In this document: in pieces, positions 54,490 to 62,678 of the stretch
Numbering within the stretch: the stretch's first letter is position 1
How the letters are laid out: each line of letters begins with the position of its first letter
Source of the DNA: CAMFLJ01 sp963702555
GTDB taxonomy: Bacteria; Actinomycetota; Acidimicrobiia; Acidimicrobiales; Acidimicrobilacustridaceae
Assembly (NCBI GenBank): GCA_963702555.1
Contig: CAVPCW010000012.1
Location: 1-64,000 of the forward strand
DNA length: 64,000 nt
Direction: 5' to 3'
Notes under the pieces: generated by a model
Seen by the model: the letters and a program-made list of their open reading frames with translations, nothing else
Database searches by the model: none
Told to the model about the DNA's origin: nothing
Position numbers and translations under genes: made by a program

Positions 54490-57267
54490 CGGTCGTGCTC
54501 CTCGGCGATCCCGTCGATGCCACGGTCGACGCCACCAGCGGTGTCGTCGGTGCCCGCTCCCCCGCTGTCATCGAAGTGCTCTGCGTCGGCGGGATCGTCC
54601 TCGCCCGTGCTGATGGACGACGACGCCGACACGACGCCGCGGTGCACGGCATCGGCGGCCCGGCGGGCGGTGCTCGACGTGGTGCGGTCGGTGGCGGCGT
54701 CGCCGATCTGGCGCAGCAGGTCGACGAGCTGCTTGACGGTGCGCACGAAGTCGCCACCCGTGAGCCCTTCGTCGCCGAGCACGTGGTCGAGGCGATCGCC
54801 GGCCGCCCAGGCGTGGGCCAGGGGGAAGAAGGCGGCGTCGGGCACGCGGGTGGCGGGCAGGCCGAGCGAGCGCTCGTCGGCGTTCAGCTCGATGGCCAGC
54901 TGGGTGAGCCGGTCGGCCCGGGCGGCCACGGCCTTGTTGGGGAACCAGGGCTCGAGGTCGGGCCCCGAGTTGCGGGACTCGTAGACGAAGGCGGAGGCCA
55001 GTCCGGCGGTGGCGTCAGCGGCGAGGTCGTCGAACAGCCCCTCCTCGAGGGCCTCGGCGATGAGCAGGTCGCACTCGTGGTAGATCCGCACGAGCTGCTC
55101 GCCTCGGGAGGTGAGGGCCCAGCCGTCGAGGTGACCCCACGCCTCCAGGAGCTGCAGCACCCGATCGAAGGTGTCGACCAGCGAGCCGGTGCGGCTGCGG
55201 ACCTGGCGCTCGGTGTCGGCCAGCTCCCGCTCCAGGCGCTCGGCCCTCCGCAGTGCCCGGAGGTGGTCGTCGCGGTCCGGGCACTCGTGCACCGGGTTGT
55301 CGAGGAGGGCCGAGCGGTCGACCTCGTGGTGCGTCGCCGGCGGACCCCCACGCGCCGGACCGCCCTTGGCCCGCCCCTTGCGGTCGCCGCGGCCGCGGCC
55401 ACGGCCCGCTCCCCCGGCGGCGAAGCGCTCCAGGTCGGCGGCGACCTGCTTCTGGAACGCCGGCTTCATCGGCGTGTACGGCGTCGGCAGCGCGAGGGTG
55501 CCGACGACCTCTGGCGGCTCGTCGAAGTCCGACGCCCCCAGGCCGAGGACGCGGCGGTGGGCCGTCAGGGCCTTGACCCGGACCGAGCCGCCCTTGCGGT
55601 GCGACACCGACAGCACGGCCACCCGGCCATGCCCCCCGCTGCCGTCGAGCCAGAGCACGTCGCCGGGGCGAAGGGCCCGCAGGCCGTCCTCCACCGCGTT
55701 GGCCCGGCCGCCCTTCGGCGCGCCCTTGGGGGTGCGCTCGCCCTCCAGCAGCAGGCGGTACTCGGCCACGTCGCCGCGCTCGCAGGTGGCCTCGGCCCTC
55801 AGCTCGTCGAGGCGCTCCCGGCGCTGGGCCAGCCGCTGCTCGAGCCGCACGACCTCGGCGTCGGCCTGGTACTGGGCGAAGCACAGGCTGAGCAGCCGGT
55901 GGGCCTCGTCGGCGGGGTATCGGCGGACCAGGTTGGCGGCCATGTTGTAGGTGGGCCGGAACGAGCTGGTGAGCCGGAAGCTGCGGCTGGCGGCCAGGCC
56001 CGCCACCTCGTCGAAGGTGACGAAGGGGTTCCAGAGCACGACGGCGTGGCCGTGGTCGTCGATGCCGCGGCGCCCGGCCCGACCGGTGAGCTGGGTGTAC
56101 TGCCCCGGCGTGAGGAACTCGTGGCGCTCGCCGGTGAACTTGGTGAGCTTCTCGATCACGACCGTGCGCGCCGGCATGTTGATGCCGAGGGCCAGGGTCT
56201 CGGTGGCGAACACGACCTTCACCAGGCCCTCGACGAAGCAGGCCTCCACCGCCTCCTTGAACGGCGGCACCATCCCGGCGTGGTGGGCGGCGATGCCGGC
56301 CTCCACCGCGGCGAGCCAGCGGTCGTAGTCGAGGATCGCGCAGGTCGTCGTCGCTGAGGTTGGCGACGTGGCGCTCGACGATCTGGCGGATGCGGGCCCG
56401 CTCCTCCGGCCCGGTGAAGCGCAGCCCCGCGCCGATGCAGGCCGTGACGGCGTCGTCGCAGGCGGCGCGGCTGAAGATGAAGTAGATCGCCGGGAGCATC
56501 TCCTTCTCGGCCAGCAGCTCGACCACGTCGACCCGGCGGGGGGTGGCATAGCGACGGCGGGGTCGGCCACCGCCCCGGCCCCGCCACGCGTCGCGGGGGT
56601 CGGTGTCGAAGCGGCTGCCGTCCGGGTTGGCCCTGCCGTCGACGAGGGCGGGCAGCATCGCCATCTGCCCGGCCTGGGTGTCCTCCACCAGGTACCAGTT
56701 GTCGAGGGTGACGGGCCGTTTGTCCTCGACGACCACCGACGTGGGGCCGCGCACCGTGCTGATCCAGTCGGCCAACTCGGGCGCGTTGGAGACCGTGGCC
56801 GACAGGCACACGAGGCGCACCGCCGCCGGAAGGTGGACGATGACCTCCTCCCACACCGGGCCGCGGTAGGCGTCCTGGAGGTAGTGGACCTCGTCGAGCA
56901 CGACCCACTCGAGGCGCTCCAGGGCCGGGGAGCGGCTGTAGATCATGTTGCGGAGCACCTCGGTGGTCATCACCACCACCTGGGCGTCGCCGTTGACCGC
57001 CGTGTCGCCCGTCAGCAGCCCGACCCGGTCGGCGCCGTGGAGGCGCACGAGGTCGTGGTACTTCTGGTTCGAGAGCGCCTTGATGGGGGTCGTGTAGAAG
57101 GCCCGGCCACCCGAGGCGAGCGCCACCGCCACCGCATGCTCGGCCACCACCGTCTTGCCCGAGCCGGTGGGGGCGCTGACGAGGACCGACCGGCCGGCGT
57201 CGATGGCCTCGATGGCCTCGAGCTGGAATCGGTCGAGGGCGAAGCCCCGGTCGGCGGTGTCGGTCAC
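54486..57267 (-). CDS. helY: Ski2/Mtr4-like DEAD/DEAH RNA helicase HelY; one frameshift
   Basis: About 927 residues after repair. Helicase motifs in order: I APTGSGKTVVAEHAVAV, Ia TTPIKALSNQKYHD, Ib LLTGDTAVNGDAQ, II VVLDEVHYLQD, III CLSATVSNAPELADWI, then AIYFIFSRAACDDAVTAC, V VVFATETLALGINMPARTVV and VI YTQLTGRAGRRGIDDHGH. The DSHCT C-terminal domain follows (GLASAFVYESRN). HelY is next to tatC/tatA in mycobacteria too. The break lies near 56338, where CTGCGCGATC has one extra C. The start is the GTG at 57265-57267. Confidence 0.93.
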
Positions 57268-57334
57268 TGCGCCCAGGCTAGGGCCGGACCCGCGGGTCAC
57301 CCGCCCTTCGGCACGCCCCTCGCTCGGTGCGGGG

Positions 57335-58144
57335 TCAGCTGTCGGCGTCGACGGTGTCGTCGGCGTCGGCCTCGGCGTCGTCGGCCTTGCGCTGCTTGCG
57401 CCGACGGAGCTTGAGCACCAGGGCCCCCACGCCGATCGACACGCCGTAGAGCAGCGCCATGGGGACGGCGAGGGCGGTCATCGAGATGGGATCGCCGCTG
57501 GGGGTGATCACCGCGGCCACCACGACGATGATCACGAGCGCCGGGCGCCACCAGCCGAGCAGCCGACGCGGCGTGACCACGCCGAGCAGCTCCAGGGCCA
57601 CGATGATCACGGGGAACTCGAAGCCGACGCCGAACGCCAGCATCATCCACACGATGAGGGTGATGTAGCTCGAGGCCGTGTAGAGCGGCGCGATGTCGGG
57701 CCCACCGATGTTCACGAGGAAGTCGAGGGTCGGCACGAGGATCTCGTAGGCCAGCGCCGCGCCGAGCACGAACAGCACCAGCGCACTGGCGATGAAGGGG
57801 ATCGCGTACTTCTTCTCGTGGGGGTACAGCGCCGGGGTGATGAAGCGCCACAGCTGCCACAGGATCACGGGCATGGCGATGGCGATGCCGATGTAGAGCG
57901 ACATCTGCAACCGCAGGGTGAAGGCCTGCAACGGCTCGGTGGCGATCACGGACGCGTCCGGCTGGATCTCCTTGAACGGCACCAGCAGGAAGTCGAGCAG
58001 GTACGGGAACGCGAACCAGCCCACGACGGTGCCGAGGCCGACGGCGATGGCGACCTTGAAGATGCGGGAGCGCAGCTCGGCGAGGTGCTCCCAGATGGTC
58101 ATGTGGCCGCCCGAGGTGGGCTCGGCGGGAGCTTGGGTGCTCAT
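57335..58144 (-). CDS. tatC: Sec-independent protein translocase TatC
   Basis: The 269-residue protein has six helices and the key TatC residues: MTIWEHLAELRSRIFKVAIA (the H-L-x-E-L-R-x-R motif), FKEIQPDASVIATEPLQAFT, PVILWQLWRFITPALYPHEK, and VWMMLAFGVGFEFPVIIVAL. It is the Tat substrate-recognition subunit. A charged tail (RRRKQRKADDAEADADD) ends it. ATG at 58142-58144, 15 bases after tatA. Confidence 0.96.
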   Translation of the reverse strand: MSTQAPAEPTSGGHMTIWEHLAELRSRIFKVAIAVGLGTVVGWFAFPYLLDFLLVPFKEIQPDASVIATEPLQAFTLRLQMSLYIGIAIAMPVILWQLWRFITPALYPHEKKYAIPFIASALVLFVLGAALAYEILVPTLDFLVNIGGPDIAPLYTASSYITLIVWMMLAFGVGFEFPVIIVALELLGVVTPRRLLGWWRPALVIIVVVAAVITPSGDPISMTALAVPMALLYGVSIGVGALVLKLRRRKQRKADDAEADADDTVDADS

Positions 58145-58159
58145 GGGCGGTCCGCCGGC

Positions 58160-58663
58160 TCAGGCCGCACTGGAGCTGCCCGGGTCGCCCTGATGGTCGA
58201 CCGGCGGGCGCGAGGGGGTGATGAGCTCGGGACCGGTGCCTGCCGACGGGGTGACCTCGGCGGCGACAGGGGCGGGGGCCGGCGCCTCGGCGCCGGGCAC
58301 GGAGGGCTCGGGCACTGAGGCAGGTGCCTCGACGGGCGGGGCCGGGACCACGGCCTCGTGGTGGGTCACCGAGGCGGGCCCGGGGGCCTGCGGGAGGAGG
58401 CGAGGGCCCTCGGTGGTGCGATCGAGGGCATCGTCGACGACCTTCGACGTGGGGGCCTCCGCCGGCTTCTCGGGCGACGGGCTCAGGGTGTCGCCGAGGT
58501 CGATGGCGGAGCGGAACTCCTCCTGGAACCCGGAGGTCATGCGCCGGAACTCGTTGATGTACCGACCCGCCTTGCGGGTGTACTCCGGCAGCTTGTCCGG
58601 GCCGAGCACCAGCAACGCCAGGAGCAGGATCACCATGATCTCTCCACCACCGACGTTGAACAT
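58160..58663 (-). CDS. tatA: Twin-arginine translocation protein TatA/TatB
   Basis: The 167-residue protein has one N-terminal helix (FNVGGGEIMVILLLALLVLG) followed by the hinge PDKLPEYTRKAGRYINEFRR, an amphipathic helix and a long P/E/A-rich tail. In mycobacteria the gene at this place is tatA; the tail and the L/I pattern leave TatB possible. ATG at 58661-58663. Confidence 0.88.
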   Translation of the reverse strand: MFNVGGGEIMVILLLALLVLGPDKLPEYTRKAGRYINEFRRMTSGFQEEFRSAIDLGDTLSPSPEKPAEAPTSKVVDDALDRTTEGPRLLPQAPGPASVTHHEAVVPAPPVEAPASVPEPSVPGAEAPAPAPVAAEVTPSAGTGPELITPSRPPVDHQGDPGSSSAA

Positions 58664-58805
58664 GAGGTCAGATGTTAGCCAGGTGCACTCGCGGATCCGA
58701 GTCCGCGACAGCCGTTCGGGCCGTTCTCCGAGGCGAGTTCACACGCTGTTGACGAGCCGTTCGCGGCACGGGAACCGGGGCCGGAACCGGTGCGGACCTG
58801 ACGTG

Positions 58806-59144
58806 TCAGTGGTGGCTGTCGGCGGCCTCGAAGGCCTCCCAGAGCGCCCTGTCGTCGCCCATCAGCTCGCTGAAGGCGTCGATGTCGCTCTCGGCGATCG
58901 GATCGCCGTCGGGGTGGTCCTCGGGAACGAAGGTCGGGTCGGCGACCATGTCGTACTCCACGCCGGAGGCCAGCAGGAGATCGACGGTGCGGGGCTGGGC
59001 GGGCTTCACCACGAGGGTGTCGCATCGAGGGCACACGAAGGAGTACGTGCCCTGGTGGTTCGTGGGGTCCACTCGGACACGCACGTCCGCAGTACCAAGC
59101 TCGACATCCCCGCAGACCGTGCACGTCGCCCGGATCGTCGCCAT
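58806..59144 (-). CDS. Zinc-ribbon protein with acidic tail
   Basis: The 112-residue protein has CTVC (residues 8-11) and CPRC (about 38-41), with a beta-rich segment between them (ELGTADVRVRVDPTNHQGTY), and an acidic C-terminus (FVPEDHPDGDPIAESDIDAF). A common actinobacterial small protein of unknown role. AAGGAGCTGGTGAC precedes the ATG (59142-59144). Confidence 0.7.
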   Translation of the reverse strand: MATIRATCTVCGDVELGTADVRVRVDPTNHQGTYSFVCPRCDTLVVKPAQPRTVDLLLASGVEYDMVADPTFVPEDHPDGDPIAESDIDAFSELMGDDRALWEAFEAADSHH

Positions 59145-59325
59145 GTCACCAGCTCCTTCGCTTCCGGGGGCTTTCCCCGCAGAAGTTGTCGTCCTGCCGG
59201 GGCTCCTCCTTGAGCGTCGGTTTCCGCGACTTCTCGATCCTTTGACGTCACTCTGGGTGGTCGTTCCCGGTCGGGCGGGGCAGTGGCTGTGCCGGAGGCT
59301 GGCCGCCAGACGGCATGCTGGTGGC

Positions 59326-60030
59326 GTGAGCCGCCTCCCCTCCCTGCGTCCGCCGATCGGCTTCGCCCACCGCGGGGCCCGCGCTCACGCCCCGGAGAAC
59401 ACCCTCGACGCCTTCCGCCTGGCCGTGCGCCTGGGCGCCACGGGCCTCGAGAGCGACGTGTGGCTCACCGCCGACGGCCACGCCGTGCTCGACCATGACG
59501 GCGTGGTCGGGGGCCGGATGCGCCGCAGACCCATCGCCGAGGTCGATCGGGCCGACCTCCCGGGGCACATCCCCACCCTCGCCGAGCTCTACGAGGCCGT
59601 CGGCACCGACCTGGAGCTGTCCCTCGACGTCAAGGACCCTGCGGCGGCCGCGGAGGTGGTCGCCACCGCCCGCGATGCCGGTGCGGAGGCCCGCCTGTGG
59701 CTCTGCCACCCCGACTGGCGCACGGTCGCCGGGTGGAGGGAGCTGTCACCCGCGGTGAAGCTGGTGGAGTCCACCCGGGCCAAGCGCCTCGAGGGCAGCC
59801 CGGAGCTCCACGTGGCCCGCAGCGCCGACGCCGGGATCGACGTGCTGAACATGCACCACACCGACTGGAACGCCGGGCTGGTCGCCATGGCCCACCGCTT
59901 CGACGTGCTCGCCTTCGGTTGGGACGCGCAGCACGAGCGGGTGCTGCGCGAGCTGCTGCGCTCGGGGATCGACGGCGTCTACAGCGACCACGTCGACCGG
60001 ATGGTGAGCGAGCTCGACCGGCTCGCCTGA
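59326..60030 (+). CDS. Glycerophosphodiester phosphodiesterase
   Basis: The 234-residue TIM-barrel enzyme begins with GFAHRGARAHAPENTLDAFR (HRG and the E-N-T motif), then LESDVWLTADGHAVLDHDG (metal-binding E, D and H), and ends DVLAFGWDAQHERVLREL, SGIDGVYSDHVDRM. It hydrolyses glycerophosphodiesters to glycerol-3-phosphate and an alcohol. No signal peptide is evident, so a cytoplasmic enzyme. Starts at a GTG (59326) and converges on lepB with one base between. Confidence 0.92.
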   Translation: MSRLPSLRPPIGFAHRGARAHAPENTLDAFRLAVRLGATGLESDVWLTADGHAVLDHDGVVGGRMRRRPIAEVDRADLPGHIPTLAELYEAVGTDLELSLDVKDPAAAAEVVATARDAGAEARLWLCHPDWRTVAGWRELSPAVKLVESTRAKRLEGSPELHVARSADAGIDVLNMHHTDWNAGLVAMAHRFDVLAFGWDAQHERVLRELLRSGIDGVYSDHVDRMVSELDRLA

Positions 60031-60031
60031 C

Positions 60032-60712
60032 CTAGAGCAGGCCCAGCCGGTTCAGCGGCCAGACCACCACGAAGGCGCGCCCGACGATGGAGTCCTCGTC
60101 GATGGGGCCGAAGTAGCGGCTGTCCTTGGAGTCGTTGCGGTTGTCGCCCATCACCCACACGTCGCCCTCCGGCACCACGCACGGCGCCTCGCGGGCGCAC
60201 TTCAGTGGCGCGTTCTCGGCGGTGGTGGTGACGCCCTCGGGCAGGTAGGGCTCGTCGAGCAGCTGGCCGTCGATGTAGACCCGGCCCCCCTCGATCACGA
60301 TCTGCTCGCCGGGAAGGCCCACGACCCGCTTGATGAGGTCGGGGATGTTGGTGGCGGTCTCGCTGGGCGGACGTTCGAACACCACGACGTCGCCCCGGTT
60401 CACGTCGTGCAGCTTGTAGCTGATCTTGTTGACGAGCACCCGGTCGCCCTTCTGGAGCGTGGGGTACATCGAGGCGGACGGGATGTAGAAGGCCTGCAGC
60501 AGGACCATCTTGACGATGACCGCCAGCAGGATGGCGCCGCCGATGACCAGGATCCACTCGATCGCGCTGGCCACACCGGACTTGGGCTTCTTGGCCGGGG
60601 CCTCGGCCGTGGCGGTGGGGGTGACGACGTCTCCGCCTGACTGACCACTCGCCGCATCGGCGGGTTCGCTCGCCGGGATCGGGTCCGGCTGGGGGTCCTG
60701 CGGTGCGGTCAC
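60032..60712 (-). CDS. lepB: Signal peptidase I
   Basis: About 226 residues. A Pro/Ala-rich cytoplasmic N-terminus is followed by one helix (AIEWILVIGGAILLAVIVKM) and the catalytic domain: the serine in YIPSASMYPTLQKGDRVLVN, the lysine in LIKRVVGLPGEQIVIEGG, then GDVWVMGDNRNDSKDSRYFG. It removes signal peptides of secreted proteins such as the toroid protein in this window. I chose the GTG at 60710-60712, which overlaps the pafC stop (GTGA); another GTG at 60739 is possible. Confidence 0.94.
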   Translation of the reverse strand: MTAPQDPQPDPIPASEPADAASGQSGGDVVTPTATAEAPAKKPKSGVASAIEWILVIGGAILLAVIVKMVLLQAFYIPSASMYPTLQKGDRVLVNKISYKLHDVNRGDVVVFERPPSETATNIPDLIKRVVGLPGEQIVIEGGRVYIDGQLLDEPYLPEGVTTTAENAPLKCAREAPCVVPEGDVWVMGDNRNDSKDSRYFGPIDEDSIVGRAFVVVWPLNRLGLL

Positions 60713-61710
60713 GGGTCGCTCGCGGTCGAGTGGGGGCACGGCGTGCCGGGGACGGTCAACCTAGCGCCCGTACCGCTCGAGGACGCGGCGGGCGGCCGCC
60801 CCCCGACCTGCGCCAGCCCGGCCGGAGCGTCGACCACGACGGCATCGGGACCCAGGCGCAACAGCAGCCGTTCGAGCCACGGGACGGCTGCGATCGCAAG
60901 GGTGACGCGGAGTCGGCCGTCCGGGCGCTCCTCGACCGCCTCGACGGGATACTGCCCCACCACCCATGCGGCCCGGGGTGCCAGGTCGAGCACCACGCGG
61001 GGATCGTCGGCGGTGGGTCGGAACACCTCCAGGGGCCGGGCCGCCGCGGGGCGCTCGAAGGTGTCGTCGAGCACCGTGACCGAGCGGATGCGGTCGACGC
61101 GGAAGACCCGCTCGGCCTGGCTGCGATGGCACCACGCCTCGAGGTACCACTGGCCCTCCGCGGCCTGGACCCGCCACGGATCGACCCGCCGGACCTCCTG
61201 GGCGTCACGGCCGTAGCTGTAGTAGTCGATCTCGACGCTGCGACCCTCGGCCGCGGCCTGCTGGAGCAACGCCAGGTCGTCGGCACCGACCTCGCCGAGG
61301 TCGATCTCCACGACCGGGGAGGACTCCGCCCCGAGGGTGGCGGCCAGCTTGGCCAGGCCTCGGGCGAGCGGGCCTGACCCGTCGGCGCCGGGCACCGACT
61401 GGAGGCTCCGCCCCGCGACCAGCAGGGCGAACGCCTGGGCCGGGGTGAGCCGCAGGGGCCGGCGGAAGAAGTCCGGGAGGCGGATCTGCACGCGGTCGTG
61501 ATCGACGATGACGTCGACCAGTGCGTCGGGGGTGTACGGGTGCACCCCCACCATGAACACGGTGTCGAGGCACGCCTGGAGCTGGTCGGGGGCCAGGTCG
61601 AAGCGACGGCAGATCTCCTCGATGGTGGCGCCGTCGGGCTGGCCCGCCACCCACGGGACGATGGCCAGCATCCGGCGCAGGCGCTCCTGGGCGGTGAGTG
61701 GCTTGCTCAT
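60709..61710 (-). CDS. pafC: WYL-domain regulator PafC
   Basis: A 333-residue protein with an N-terminal helix-turn-helix (QERLRRMLAIVPWVAGQPDG, IEEICRRFDLAPDQLQACLD), a WYL domain (AAAEGRSVEIDYYSYGRDAQ, RRVDPWRVQAAEGQWYLEAW, RVFRVDRIRSVTVLDD) and the WCX tail. With PafB it forms the regulator that turns on DNA repair genes after mitomycin-type damage in mycobacteria. Its ATG overlaps the pafB stop, and its stop overlaps the lepB start. Confidence 0.92.
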   Translation of the reverse strand: MSKPLTAQERLRRMLAIVPWVAGQPDGATIEEICRRFDLAPDQLQACLDTVFMVGVHPYTPDALVDVIVDHDRVQIRLPDFFRRPLRLTPAQAFALLVAGRSLQSVPGADGSGPLARGLAKLAATLGAESSPVVEIDLGEVGADDLALLQQAAAEGRSVEIDYYSYGRDAQEVRRVDPWRVQAAEGQWYLEAWCHRSQAERVFRVDRIRSVTVLDDTFERPAAARPLEVFRPTADDPRVVLDLAPRAAWVVGQYPVEAVEERPDGRLRVTLAIAAVPWLERLLLRLGPDAVVVDAPAGLAQVGGRPPAASSSGTGARLTVPGTPCPHSTASDP

Positions 61711-62672
61711 CGCCCCTCCCCCGTCATCGAGGTGAGCCAGCTCACCAGGTCGGCGCGCAGGTCGGCCGGCTCGAGCACCTCGGCGTGGTCGAGGAAGCTG
61801 AGCACGAACGACCGGAACGCCGGCCACGAGGTGACCGGCACGGCGAAGGTCGTGGTGCCGTCGGGAGCGGTCTCCCGTACACAGTCGGTGCCGAGCTGGT
61901 CGAGGGCCCAGTGGGCCTGCTCGGCGTCGACCCGCAGCACCGCGGTGACGGCCTCACCCTCGCCGTAGAGCCAGGGCTGGTCGGGCTCCTCGGGAGTGGT
62001 CGGCGCCGGACCGGTGAACGTGCCCGCGTCGTCGAGGGCGACCTCGCCCCGGATGCGGTCGAGACGGAAGTTGCGCTCCTCGCCCCGGTCGAGGTCGTGG
62101 GCGGTGAGGTACCAGCGGCCCCGGCGGTAGTCGAGGCGCCACGGCTCGACGACCCGCTCGGCGTCGCCGCCGGACGACGCGTAGGCGAACCGGGCGACCC
62201 GCCGCTCGAGCACGGCGCCGAACAGCGGCAGCAAGGACGGATCGGGAGGGAGCGAGGCCACCGCCTCGGGGCCCAGCGGGCCCGCGTCGGGCGCCTCGAC
62301 CGCACCACCCAGCTTCCAGAGCGCCTCGGAACCGTCGCCGCTCTGCTCCCCGACCCGCACGGCCTGCAGGGCCAGCCGCAGGGCAGCCAGCTCGTCGGGG
62401 GCCAGCCCGGGATCCGGGAGCTCGTAGTCGGAGCGGTCGATGCGGTAGCCGTGGACCTCGGGGTAGGACCCGGGGATCACACCGATCTCGATGGGCACGC
62501 CGAGCTGGCGCAGCTCGTCCTTGTCCCGCTCGAACGTTCGGCGGAAGGCCTCCCGGCCCTCGGCGTAGCCGGTGACTCGCTCGGCGATCTCGTCGGCCGT
62601 GAGCGGTCGCTCGGCGTACAGCAGGGCGGCCGTGAGGTTCATCAGCCGTTCGAGCTTGTCGGACTGGGCCAT
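61707..62672 (-). CDS. pafB: WYL-domain regulator PafB
   Basis: A 321-residue protein: HTH (KLERLMNLTAALLYAERPLT, ADEIAERVTGYAEGREAFRR), RYDIRS-like middle, WYL core (FAYASSGGDAERVVEPWRLD, YRRGRWYLTAHDLDRGEERN, FRLDRIRGEVALDDAGTF) and the WCX C-terminus (WPAFRSFVLSFLDHAEVLEP). It is the pair of PafC. It lies 6 bases after pafA and overlaps pafC by ATGA, the usual actinobacterial arrangement. Confidence 0.92.
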   Translation of the reverse strand: MAQSDKLERLMNLTAALLYAERPLTADEIAERVTGYAEGREAFRRTFERDKDELRQLGVPIEIGVIPGSYPEVHGYRIDRSDYELPDPGLAPDELAALRLALQAVRVGEQSGDGSEALWKLGGAVEAPDAGPLGPEAVASLPPDPSLLPLFGAVLERRVARFAYASSGGDAERVVEPWRLDYRRGRWYLTAHDLDRGEERNFRLDRIRGEVALDDAGTFTGPAPTTPEEPDQPWLYGEGEAVTAVLRVDAEQAHWALDQLGTDCVRETAPDGTTTFAVPVTSWPAFRSFVLSFLDHAEVLEPADLRADLVSWLTSMTGEGR

Positions 62673-62678
62673 GGATCC